Made by a program: the position numbers and the translations under genes. This document shows, piece after piece, positions 51,041 through 58,885 of a stretch of DNA of 64,000 bases. Source of the DNA: Streptomyces xanthophaeus (GTDB lineage Bacteria; Actinomycetota; Actinomycetes; Streptomycetales; Streptomycetaceae); contig NZ_JOFT01000033.1 of assembly GCF_000725805.1 (NCBI RefSeq), forward strand, positions 1-64,000, given 5' to 3'. Below the pieces are notes generated by a model that was given only the letters and a program-made list of their open reading frames with translations, ran no database searches and was not told the DNA's origin. How positions within the stretch are numbered: the stretch's first letter is position 1; every line of letters starts with the position of its first letter.

Positions 51041-51615
51041 TACGGGGTGGACCCCGTCCCGCCGGGGGCGGTGGTCCCGGGGGCCGGGGCGGCCGGTCCC
51101 GGGGCGGGCGGTGCGGCAGCGGGAGGCGCGGGCGGTGCAGCAGCGGGCGGCGGTACGGCGGCGGGCGGTGCAGCGGCGGGCGTCACGGGCGGCTGGGGCG
51201 ACGGGTCCCCCACCCGCTGTTCCACCTCGGCCCTGCGGTCCGCCTCGGCGTGCTGGTCGGTCTGCTCGGAAGCGCCACCCCCGGCGCCCACCTGCGTGAT
51301 CTTGCCCTTCCGGTCCGCCTTCGCGACCTGCCGCGTGTACGGCGTGCCGGGAGCCTGCGGCGCCGGAGGAGCGGGGGGCGGCGGAGAGGTCGGAGGGGCC
51401 GGAGGGGTAGCCGGGGCTCCCGCGGCGGCCCACGCGCCGCCCGCGGCGAGCGCGATGGTGGTCATGGCCCCGGCGAACACCCCGGCCACGGCTATCGCGT
51501 CGCTGTCCTTGTCCGGCACCCAGCCGAACGGGTCGATCCGGCCCAGCCAGAAACACCCCCCGAAGACCACGACCGCACCCACCACGACGACGATCCAACG
51601 CACTGTTCGCGACAT
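51040..51615 (-). CDS. Two-helix membrane protein with Pro-rich linkers, putative NLR partner/effector
   Basis: The 191-residue protein has two membrane helices (about 6-24 and 40-66), a Pro-rich linker (TPPAPPTSPPPPAPPAP), then a short folded or motif region TRQVAKADRKGKITQVGAGG (94-113), a charged helix (EQTDQHAEADRRAEVEQRVG) and a Pro/Ala tail. ATG at 51615 is chosen; a GTG at 51624 is possible. It is co-operonic with the NB-ARC gene (one-base overlap). The ITQVG element (106-110) resembles VTQIG in the NB-ARC N-terminus, suggesting physical pairing. No enzymatic motif is seen. Confidence 0.75.
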   Translation of the reverse strand: MSRTVRWIVVVVGAVVVFGGCFWLGRIDPFGWVPDKDSDAIAVAGVFAGAMTTIALAAGGAWAAAGAPATPPAPPTSPPPPAPPAPQAPGTPYTRQVAKADRKGKITQVGAGGGASEQTDQHAEADRRAEVEQRVGDPSPQPPVTPAAAPPAAVPPPAAAPPAPPAAAPPAPGPAAPAPGTTAPGGTGSTP

Positions 51616-51688
51616 GACGGCCACATTCCACCAGGGGAACCCGCCGAAACGGCCGGAAGTGCCCCCGGTGGAGCGGCGGTTCGGGCGA

Positions 51689-51961
51689 TCAGCGGTTCAG
51701 CGGGTAGGAGTGCCGGCCCGTCGCCTCGTCGATCTCCGCGTGTGCCTTCTGCAACATCTGCGAAGCGAGATCCATGAGCGCGCGAGCGCCCGCGATCTCT
51801 TCCCCGACCCTCAGTTGTTCCGGGTCGGAGGGGTGGCGCATGGCATACCCGTGCGCCCTGATCTCGGAACCGTCCCCGAGCCTGACCAGGGCCGCCGCAC
51901 TGGTGCGGTGGCCTTCCTCGGTGAATTCGAGATCCACGTGCCATCCGACGAGCGTGGACAT
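51689..51961 (-). CDS. DUF1876-like small protein
   Basis: The 90-residue protein (WHVDLEFTEEGHRTSAAALV with GDGSEIRAHGYAMRHP and a helical C-terminus) matches the DUF1876 (dsRBD-like fold) proteins of actinobacteria. ATG at 51961 has GGAGG. It stands 74 bp upstream of the membrane-NLR operon on the same strand and could be part of it. Function unknown. Confidence 0.85.
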   Translation of the reverse strand: MSTLVGWHVDLEFTEEGHRTSAAALVRLGDGSEIRAHGYAMRHPSDPEQLRVGEEIAGARALMDLASQMLQKAHAEIDEATGRHSYPLNR

Positions 51962-52128
51962 GGTGCATCGCCTCCAGGGGTCACTCCTCCAGGGTGCGCC
52001 CGCCGGGGCCGCTGCGCGAACCGGGGCGAAGGACACGGACGTTCGACCTCCGGATTTGCTTGCGCGAGCCCGGCTTGATTTCGTACACCCCGAGTGCCTA
52101 CGGGGGCACCGGGAGGGGCGGCACCACG

Positions 52129-52581
52129 ATGAGTACAGAGGCATTGCCTCCGCGCTGGGCAGAGGTGTTCGGCGAGCCGGCCGCGATGCGGCTCGCTTCC
52201 GTGGACGACGGCACGGGCGGCCACGGCCCTACGGGCGGTACGAACGGCGGGGGCAGCAGCAACGAGGACCTCGCCATCACCGGCGGCCCGTGGAGCAAGG
52301 CCGCCTCGGCGGCGGGCGAATTGGGCATCAGCATGGCCGGCGCCCTCGGGAAGATGGCGGGCGCCCACGAGGGCATCGCGGCCGGCACCACCGGGTTCCA
52401 GTCGACGGCCGCGCTGGCCACCGTACGGACCTCCTGGGAGAAGCGGCTGTCGGCGGTGCGCGACGAGTGCAGCGCACTGCGGCCCCAGCTGCTGGGCGTC
52501 GCCAAGGAGATCGGCGAGGTCAACGCACGGAACGAGGTCGCCTTCTCGCAGCTGATCAAGAAGCAGGAGCCCACGAAGTGA
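52129..52581 (+). CDS. WXG100-like/ESX-type helical protein
   Basis: The 150-residue protein has no signal peptide. After a Gly/Asn-rich segment (GGTNGGGSSNEDLAI) come GPWSKAASAAGELGISMAGA and TVRTSWEKRLSAVRDECSAL, a helical hairpin with W-x-x motifs like WXG100/ESX substrates and their chaperones. It overlaps (GTGA) a DUF1023 hydrolase gene, the usual partner of such small proteins in actinobacteria. Secretion by an ESX system is likely but inferred. Confidence 0.75.
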   Translation: MSTEALPPRWAEVFGEPAAMRLASVDDGTGGHGPTGGTNGGGSSNEDLAITGGPWSKAASAAGELGISMAGALGKMAGAHEGIAAGTTGFQSTAALATVRTSWEKRLSAVRDECSALRPQLLGVAKEIGEVNARNEVAFSQLIKKQEPTK

Positions 52582-54422
52582 CCGTGACCTGGCAGCAGCT
52601 GCGCGACCTGAAGACGGCGGAGTACACCGAGGCCGCCACCGCGTGGGCCGAGGCGAGCACCCGCGCCGACGCGGCCCGTGACCGCATCAGCATTCAGATG
52701 ATCAAGCAGCTGGAGGAGCAGAAGGGCGTCACGGCGGTGGCCGTGAAGGACCGCCTCGTGCGGCTCGACCGCAACTTCGACTTCATCCACACCGAGTGCG
52801 GCCTGATCCGCACCACCCTCAGCTCGCTGGCCCACGAGCTCGGCGAGGAGCAGACCCGCCTGAACGCGGCGCTGGACGAGGCCTCGTCCCGCAGCTACAC
52901 CGTTCACGCCGACGGGTCGGTCCAGTACCCGGAGGGCGGCGAGAACATGATCACCAAGCAGCCCATCCCGGGCGGCACGGTGCGCGGCGTCGCGAGGCTG
53001 CTGGACCCGCCCCTCGGCCAGCTGGGCCAGACCCCTCCGGGCCTCATCAACCCCAATCCGCACCACGCCGTCGCCGCGGAGATAGCCAACCGGATCGCGG
53101 GCGCGCTGGCGGCCGCCGTGGACGTCGACACGCGCTTCACCCGCATCCTGAACCGCCTCAAGGCCCCGGACGGCCTGGAGGTCACCGACGCCACCTGGGC
53201 GGACGCGGCGGGTGACGCGGCGGCGGTGCGCGCGGAGGCCACGGACTACCTGCGGGACACCATCCCGGAGAAGAGCTCCCCGGCCGACCGCGCCAGCTGG
53301 TGGAAGGGCCTGTCGGACGACCAGCGGGCCGAGCTGCTGGCCGTCTACCCGGACGTGATCGGCAACCTGGACGGCATCCCGGCCACGGTCCGCCACGACG
53401 CCAACCAGGACAACCTGCAGATGCTGATCGGCAAGCTGTCGGGCCAGGACGACGAGAAGTCCCAGACCCAGCTCGCGGGCATGCGCTCGCTCCACGACCA
53501 GATGTGGAACCCGAAGCCCCTGGAGCCGCCGATGTACCTGCTGGGCATCGGCGACCAGGGCGGCGGCCGCGCCATCGTCGCCTTCGGCAACCCGGACACC
53601 TCGCGCAACGTGTCGGCGTACGTACCTGGCCTGGGCACGGCACTGGACTCCCATTTCGCCCGCAACGACGTCCAGCGGGCCCGCGACACGGCGATGGGCG
53701 CCCAGGAGCACGACCCGAGCTCCGCCGCGATCGTCTGGCTCGGCTACGACGCCCCTCAGTTGCCTGCGGACGAGCTGCTCGACAACCTGGACGTCATGTC
53801 CGAGGACCACGCCCGCGCGGGCGCTCCCGCCTACAACCAGTTCATGGCCGGGATCAGCGCCACCAACGAGAACGCAGACCCGCACGTCACGGCCCTCGGC
53901 CACTCGTACGGCTCGCTGACCGTGGGCCAGGCGGCTCAGCTGAACGGCGGGATCCCGGGCGCCGACGACATCATCCTGGTCGGCAGCCCCGGCACCGGCG
54001 CGCAGCACGCCGACCAGCTGAACGTGGGCAAGGAGCACGTGTACGTGGGCGCCTCCGACCACGACCCCGTGTCCATGCTCCCGAACAAGACCGAATCCAA
54101 CGGCATGCTGAGCGGTGCCGGTGGAGGCCTCCTCTCCGGAGGGATCCCCGGCGCCCTCGTGGGCGGCACCATCGGTTACTTCGTCGGCGACGCGCTCACC
54201 GACGACAACCAGATCTACTTCGGCATGGACCCTGCCAACAAGGACTTCGGCGCGAACCGCTTCAGGGTGGACGACGGCCCGATGCCGGTCATCGGGGGAG
54301 GCGGGCTCATGGACGCTCACTCCAACTACTTCAACCCGAACAAGGACCCCGAATCGGCCGACAACATTGCGCTGATCATCGCGGGCAAGCCGGGCGACAT
54401 CACGACCGAGGGACACCGATGA
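52578..54422 (+). CDS. DUF1023 alpha/beta hydrolase with WXG-like N-terminus
   Basis: GTG at 52578 overlaps the preceding stop. The 614-residue protein has an N-terminal long helical region (about 1-110; TWQQLRDLKTAEYTEAATAW) like WXG/LXG proteins, a middle helical DUF1023-type lead with WWKGLSDDQRAELLAVYPDV and IGNLDGIPATVRHDAN, and a C-terminal alpha/beta hydrolase with nucleophile S443 in GHSYGS, DHDPVS and H581. A hydrophobic Gly-rich loop (GAGGGLLSGGIPGALVGGTI) near 510-535 could insert in membranes. Likely a secreted esterase or lipase-like effector or envelope enzyme. Confidence 0.9.
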   Translation: MTVTWQQLRDLKTAEYTEAATAWAEASTRADAARDRISIQMIKQLEEQKGVTAVAVKDRLVRLDRNFDFIHTECGLIRTTLSSLAHELGEEQTRLNAALDEASSRSYTVHADGSVQYPEGGENMITKQPIPGGTVRGVARLLDPPLGQLGQTPPGLINPNPHHAVAAEIANRIAGALAAAVDVDTRFTRILNRLKAPDGLEVTDATWADAAGDAAAVRAEATDYLRDTIPEKSSPADRASWWKGLSDDQRAELLAVYPDVIGNLDGIPATVRHDANQDNLQMLIGKLSGQDDEKSQTQLAGMRSLHDQMWNPKPLEPPMYLLGIGDQGGGRAIVAFGNPDTSRNVSAYVPGLGTALDSHFARNDVQRARDTAMGAQEHDPSSAAIVWLGYDAPQLPADELLDNLDVMSEDHARAGAPAYNQFMAGISATNENADPHVTALGHSYGSLTVGQAAQLNGGIPGADDIILVGSPGTGAQHADQLNVGKEHVYVGASDHDPVSMLPNKTESNGMLSGAGGGLLSGGIPGALVGGTIGYFVGDALTDDNQIYFGMDPANKDFGANRFRVDDGPMPVIGGGGLMDAHSNYFNPNKDPESADNIALIIAGKPGDITTEGHR

Positions 54423-55060
54423 GGGCGAACCTGCGGGATTCCCGTACGACAAGCACCCGGCGCGCCGCAGTCTCGCTGTTCGCGCTCACCGCCCTCGTAG
54501 CGGGCTGCGGACCCGGCAACGAGGCACCGGACGAAAGGAAGACCACCATGAACATGCAGCAGGGCGCCGGGCGCGCCGACGGCATCCTCCAGGAGACCCT
54601 GGCCGCGGTGAAGCCCGAACTGCGTTGGAACCACGGCCCTTCCAGCGATGCCGGGTGCACCAAGGGCATCGCCGGAGCGGCCACCGGCACCGGCTCCGCG
54701 AAGCGGAAGATCATCATCCTGACCGTCGTGTCCGAGCAGCGCCGCGGCGCGCTCCTCGGAGTGATCGAGCGCGATTGGAAGGGGCGCGGCTACACGATCA
54801 CGAACGTCCGGGCCAGCAAGGACGTCCCGGCGATCTACGCGGAGACCCCGGACGGCTACATCCTCACGGCGAAGGTCGGCGGAGAGGGCCAGTTCTTCCT
54901 GGAGGCCGCCACGCCGTGCCTGGCGGACCACCCCGTCCAGGACCCCACCACCAAGCCCAACACCCCGACGCGCAACGGCCCGTACCCGCCCCGCCCGGAC
55001 GTCCAGGACGAGTTCTGGTCCGCCACCACCCCGCTCCCCTCCGACAGCCCCACCCCCTGA
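54419..55060 (+). CDS. Lipoprotein, tandem copy 1
   Basis: The 213-residue protein has a basic start, hydrophobic core and lipobox VAGC. After NMQQGAGRADGILQETLAAV comes a domain with C(TKGIAG), IILTVVSEQRRGALLGVIER and GGEGQFFLEAATPC (two cysteines), then a Pro-rich tail. ATG overlaps the hydrolase stop (ATGA), so it is translationally coupled and probably anchors or modulates the hydrolase at the membrane. A second, damaged copy follows directly. Confidence 0.87.
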   Translation: MRANLRDSRTTSTRRAAVSLFALTALVAGCGPGNEAPDERKTTMNMQQGAGRADGILQETLAAVKPELRWNHGPSSDAGCTKGIAGAATGTGSAKRKIIILTVVSEQRRGALLGVIERDWKGRGYTITNVRASKDVPAIYAETPDGYILTAKVGGEGQFFLEAATPCLADHPVQDPTTKPNTPTRNGPYPPRPDVQDEFWSATTPLPSDSPTP

Positions 55061-55703
55061 TGCACCCGACCAGACTCCCCCGCACGGCGCTCGCCCTGCT
55101 CTCGCTCGCCACCTTCGCCACGGGCTGCGGCCTGGTCGGTGGTGGTGGCGGGCAGCGGGGCAAGGACGCCGAAACCATGACCATGCAGCAGGGCGCCACG
55201 CGGGCGGACGGCATGCTCCAGGAGACCCTGGCGGCGTGACGCCCGAACTGCGCTGGAACCACGGCCCTGGCGGCGACTCCGGCTGCACCAAGGGCATCGC
55301 GGGCGCGCCCACCGGCACCGGGGCCGCCGACCGGCGCATCGTCGTGCTGACGGTCGTGTCGGAGCAGCGCCGTCCCGTCCTGCTCGGGGTCATCCAACGG
55401 GCCTGGAAGGACCGCGGCTACACGATCACGTCCGTCAATCCGCACAAGGTCTTCCCCAGCATCCACGCCGCGACCCCCGACGGCTACGTCCTGTCCGTCG
55501 AGGTCGGCGGCGAGGGCCAGTTCTTCATCGAGGCGGCCACTCCCTGCCTGAGGGACCACCCCGTCCAGGACCCCACCGCCAAGCCCAACACCCCGAACCG
55601 CAACGTCCCGTTCCCGGCGCGCCCCGACACGCAGGACGCCTTCTGGTCCGACACCACCCCCCTCCCTTCCGGCAGCCCCGAACCCTCCCCCGCCGCCCCC
55701 TGA
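55060..55703 (+). pseudogene. Lipoprotein, tandem copy 2, split by a frameshift
   Basis: ATG at 55060 overlaps the first copy's stop and opens a signal peptide with lipobox ATGC, then TMQQGATRADGMLQETLAA, where TGA stops it at 55237-55239. A GTG at 55236 restarts in the frame that continues the homology (TPELRWNHGPGGDSGC... to the end at 55703). Relative to copy 1, one G appears lost at GCGGCG(G)TG. The remainder is about 70% identical to copy 1 by eye and well conserved. It may be a recent mutation, a sequencing error, or two coupled pieces (GTGA overlap) still made together. Confidence 0.75.
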
Positions 55704-55741
55704 GGGACGGCCGGGGGCCCGGCGCAGGATCGGGGCGCGGG

Positions 55742-56647
55742 TCAGTTGCGGGTGGCTCTGACGCCGTCCAGGAAGGGCTCCAGGACCGCGCGCCAGGCCG
55801 CGGGCTGGTCGTAGTGGAGGTAGTGGCCCGCATCGGGGATCTCCGCGTACCGCCCGGCCGGGAGGACGCGGACCATCTCCTGGGCCTCGGCCCGCCCCAG
55901 CTCCCCGTCCAGCCCGCGGACCACCAGGGCGGGGCAGCGGACCTGGGCGAGCTCTTCCCAGTGGGCGTCGTGCACCCACGTCTCGCGGGCCGTGAGCATC
56001 TGGCGGCGGGAGAACAGCGGGCGCCAGCCGTCCGGGGCCTGGTGCATGACCTCGGCGAAGAAGGCGCCGCGGCCGGGGTCGGGGCGCTCCACCCGGGGGT
56101 CGTCCTCACCGAACCAGCGGCGGGCGGCGTCCTGGGTGGGGAAGGGCAGGGGCCACCGGTGGAACCAGTCCTCCCAGTCCTGCTGGGAGGCCTCGCCGAG
56201 CGCCGAGGCCCGCATGTCGCAGATCACCACGGCCTCGACGAGGTCGGGGCGGCGGGCCGCGAGCTGCCAGGCGGTGAGGGCGCCCATGGAGTGGCCGATC
56301 AGGGTCACGGGGGCGAGGCCGAGCTGCTCGACGGCGGCTTCGGCATCGGCCACGAAGGCGTCGCGGCCCAGGGAGGTCAGGACGCCGGGGCCCGCGGGCG
56401 GGCGGTCGCTCTGTCCGTGTCCTCGCTGGTCCAGTGCCACGACCCGATGGCGCTCGGAGAGCCAGCGGGCGGTGCCGGCCCAGTGGAATGCGCGGCCCAT
56501 CAGGCCGTGGAGTAACAGGACCGCGGGCCGCTGCGGGTCCTGCGGTCCGGGCTCGGCCGGCCCGGCGGGCTCCGCGGTCGCTTCGCGGAACTCCCAGGCG
56601 GCCAGGCGCACGCCGTCGGCCGCCGTCACATCGATGCGCTGTACCAC
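55742..56647 (-). CDS. Alpha/beta hydrolase
   Basis: The 301-residue protein has the fold's key parts: oxyanion-region LLLHGLMG, DQRGHGQSD, nucleophile elbow GHSMG and the C-terminal catalytic-His region AGHYLHYDQ. The GTG at 56647 (after AGGGGGTG) is chosen; the frame is open far upstream without family-like sequence. An incomplete TCGAAC-N4-ATTCGA dyad lies 35 bp upstream. Substrate unknown; it is separated from the iron regulator by 346 bp. Confidence 0.88.
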   Translation of the reverse strand: MVQRIDVTAADGVRLAAWEFREATAEPAGPAEPGPQDPQRPAVLLLHGLMGRAFHWAGTARWLSERHRVVALDQRGHGQSDRPPAGPGVLTSLGRDAFVADAEAAVEQLGLAPVTLIGHSMGALTAWQLAARRPDLVEAVVICDMRASALGEASQQDWEDWFHRWPLPFPTQDAARRWFGEDDPRVERPDPGRGAFFAEVMHQAPDGWRPLFSRRQMLTARETWVHDAHWEELAQVRCPALVVRGLDGELGRAEAQEMVRVLPAGRYAEIPDAGHYLHYDQPAAWRAVLEPFLDGVRATRN

Positions 56648-56681
56648 CGCAGATGCACCCCCTTCGCTCCCGGCCAGACTA

Positions 56682-56697
56682 TCGAACCCGTATTCGA
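56682..56697. promoter_or_regulatory. LexA-box-like dyad upstream of the hydrolase
   Basis: TCGAACCCGTATTCGA differs by one base from the actinobacterial SOS-box dyad TCGAAC-N4-GTTCGA. It is placed 35 bp before the hydrolase start. Weak evidence; chance occurrence is possible in GC-rich DNA. Confidence 0.3.
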
Positions 56698-56993
56698 AAA
56701 CGGGCGTCTCGCCGACAACACCGCTCTTTCGAGTGACCTTGCTCAAGGATTGGCCGCCGCTGCCGATGGAGATCCTTTCAACAGGGAGGCGGGCCGCTCG
56801 GGGAAGACGGTCCGAAGGGGATGACCTTGAGAGCTCGGGGCTCCAGGTCACAAGGGGAGGACCGGTCCCGGCGCCGCAAGGCGCCGGGACCGTCCACACC
56901 ACACTGCTACCAGGCTTGCAGGCCCCCACTGGACCGTACGGGCGAATCAGCGGCAATCAGCCGACGCACCCGCAGCCGGCACATGGCCGGAAA
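56698..56993. other. Rest of the intergenic gap with a terminator hairpin
   Basis: This gap of about 300 bp contains no supported gene. GGTCCCGGCGCC-GCAA-GGCGCCGGGACC (56864-56875 and 56880-56891) is a perfect 12-bp stem about 100 bp beyond the iron-regulator stop, likely its terminator. The rest carries the promoter side of the hydrolase. Confidence 0.6.
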
Positions 56994-57686
56994 TCAGCGC
57001 TTCGCGACGAACACGTGCGAAGCGACCTCCTCGTCCAGCTCGGCCGCCTCCCCGCCGCTGCCGACCAGCACACCGCCCGCGGACTCGGTCACGCTCACCA
57101 CCGATCCGGGCTGCACGCCCGCGCGGCGCAGCGTGTACATCAGCTGGGCGTCCGTCTGGATCGGCTCGCCGATACGACGCACGACCACCGTCTTGCCCTC
57201 GGCACCCGGGTCCAGCTCGGCCAGACTGATCATGCCGTCCGCCAGGAACGGATCGGCCTCGGCCTTCTCACCCAGCTCCTCCAGCCCCGGGATCGGGTTC
57301 CCGTACGGGGACTCGGTCGGGTGACGCAGCAGCTCCAGCACCCGCCGCTCCACCGCCTCGCTCATCACGTGCTCCCAGCGGCAGGCCTCGGCGTGCACCT
57401 GCTCCCACTCCAGGCCGATGACGTCGACGAGCAGACACTCCGCGAGCCGGTGCTTGCGCATCACGCGCGTCGCCAGCCGCCGCCCCTCCTCCGTCAGCTC
57501 CAGGTGCCGGTCGCTGGCGACCGCCACCAGGCCGTCCCGCTCCATCCGCGCCACGGTCTGGCTCACCGTCGGGCCGCTCTGGTCGAGCCGCTCGGCGATG
57601 CGGGCGCGCATGGGGACCACACCTTCCTCTTCCAGTTCGAGGATGGTGCGGAGATACATCTCCGTGGTATCGATCAGTCCGGACAT
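56994..57686 (-). CDS. dmdR1: DtxR/IdeR-family iron-dependent regulator (DmdR-type)
   Basis: The 230-residue protein is the normal IdeR/DmdR1 length. N-terminal winged HTH (about 1-70; MSGLIDTTEMYLRTILELEE, PMRARIAERLDQSGPTVSQT), a dimer and metal-binding domain (HRLAECLL, C-x-WEHVMSE with C102, E105, H106-type ligands) and an SH3-like C-terminus with the third metal-binding domain. It represses iron uptake, siderophore and related genes when Fe2+ is loaded. ATG at 57686. Divergent from the SIS gene. Confidence 0.95.
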   Translation of the reverse strand: MSGLIDTTEMYLRTILELEEEGVVPMRARIAERLDQSGPTVSQTVARMERDGLVAVASDRHLELTEEGRRLATRVMRKHRLAECLLVDVIGLEWEQVHAEACRWEHVMSEAVERRVLELLRHPTESPYGNPIPGLEELGEKAEADPFLADGMISLAELDPGAEGKTVVVRRIGEPIQTDAQLMYTLRRAGVQPGSVVSVTESAGGVLVGSGGEAAELDEEVASHVFVAKR

Positions 57687-57811
57687 TCGTGCCCCTCGGA
57701 TTGCGTGCGCTGGCCCTGCCCCCAATTCTGACGCATCGGGCGCAGAACCGTCCCGTGCGGAGGACAAGCCGGTCCCCGGACATCTCCCCCGGGACCTCCC
57801 AGGGACCCCTC

Positions 57812-57878
57812 GCACCCCTCCCGCATCCCTCCCGGCGTCCCTGCCGCGTCCCTCCCACGTCCCTGCCGCGTCCCTCCC
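57812..57878. repeat. 11-bp tandem repeat between dmdR1 and the SIS gene
   Basis: Six 11-mers of GCRTCCCTSCC type (GCACCCCTCCC, GCATCCCTCCC, GCGTCCCTGCC, GCGTCCCTCCC, ACGTCCCTGCC, GCGTCCCTCCC) are in tandem with one extra G after the second. The period matches one DNA helical turn. The surrounding 359-bp gap (57687-58045) otherwise has only promoter DNA and the DasR-like site at 57981. Confidence 0.75.
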
Positions 57879-57980
57879 CCATCTCCCCGGCGCCCCCTCG
57901 CGCGCCACCCTCTTGCGGACAACTGCGTGCACATCGCGCGGGGCTTTCGGCCCGGGATTGACGTTCGTATTGACACGCCC

Positions 57981-57994
57981 TTGGTCCAGACCGC
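57981..57994. promoter_or_regulatory. DasR (dre)-like operator before the SIS gene
   Basis: TTGGTCCAGACCGC matches the dre core TGGTCTAGACCA at 10 of 12 positions (TGGTCCAGACCG). It lies 52 bp upstream of a gene for a sugar-phosphate-binding SIS protein, the expected kind of DasR target. It is weaker than the site at 28695. Confidence 0.55.
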
Positions 57995-58045
57995 ACGGTG
58001 AGCGGCGGACACGGAAGCCCCCCACCCCCGGAAGGCCATCGGCGT

Positions 58046-58801
58046 ATGAGCGAGAGCAAGCTGGCCGGTCAGTTCTTCGACGCGGCCATCGGCCTGCTGG
58101 AGCGGGTCCGGGACGAGGAGGCCGCACCCATCGCGGAGGCCGGCTCCCTCATCGCGGACGCGGTGGCGTCCGGCAACCGGCTGTTCGCCTTCGGCGCCGG
58201 ACACTCCTCGCTGCCCGCCCAGGACGTCGTCTACCGGGCCGGCGGACTCGCCCTGATGAACTTCCTCGCCGTCCCCGGCACCGCCGGCATCGACGTCATG
58301 CCCGCCACCCTGGGCAGCGCCCTGGAGCGGGTCGACGGCCTGGCCGGCGCCGTCCTGGACAGCAGCCCCGCCTCGGCGGGCGACGTCCTCGTGATCATCT
58401 CCCTCTCCGGGCGCAACGCCCTGCCCGTCGAGATGGCCATGAACGCCCGCGCCATCGGCCTCAAGGTCATCGGCGTGACCTCGGTGGCCTACGCCACCGG
58501 GACCAGGTCCCGGCACGTCTCCGGCACCTTCCTCAAGGACCACTGCGACGTCGTCCTCGACAGCAAGATCGCCGTCGGCGACGCCGAACTCACCCTCGAC
58601 GGCATCGACGCCCCCTTCGCCCCCGCCTCCACCGTCGTGACCAGCGCCATCATGCAGGCGGTCATGGCCGCGGCGGCCGGAGACCTCGCCGCCCGCGGGA
58701 TCGAGCCCCCGCTGCTGCGCTCCGGCAACGTCGACGGCGGCCACGAGTGGAACGGCCGCGTGATGCAGGAGTACGGCGACCGGATCTTCTTCCGCCACTG
58801 A
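58046..58801 (+). CDS. SIS-domain sugar phosphate isomerase/binding protein
   Basis: The 251-residue protein has a SIS fold with FAFGAGHSSLPAQDVVYRAG (sugar-phosphate loop G-A-G-H-S-S) and ISLSGRNALPVEMAMNAR. It resembles MurQ/GmhA-like and the DasR-linked SIS proteins, so an aminosugar phosphate is a plausible ligand. ATG at 58046 has GGAAGG. A dre-like site precedes it. Divergent from dmdR1. Confidence 0.9.
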   Translation: MSESKLAGQFFDAAIGLLERVRDEEAAPIAEAGSLIADAVASGNRLFAFGAGHSSLPAQDVVYRAGGLALMNFLAVPGTAGIDVMPATLGSALERVDGLAGAVLDSSPASAGDVLVIISLSGRNALPVEMAMNARAIGLKVIGVTSVAYATGTRSRHVSGTFLKDHCDVVLDSKIAVGDAELTLDGIDAPFAPASTVVTSAIMQAVMAAAAGDLAARGIEPPLLRSGNVDGGHEWNGRVMQEYGDRIFFRH

Positions 58802-58885
58802 CCCACCGCGGTCGCCGGGCGGGCGCCCCGTTCCTACGATGGTGGATACGGCACTCGGGTCCCCGCACACCAGAGGTGACCGGGC

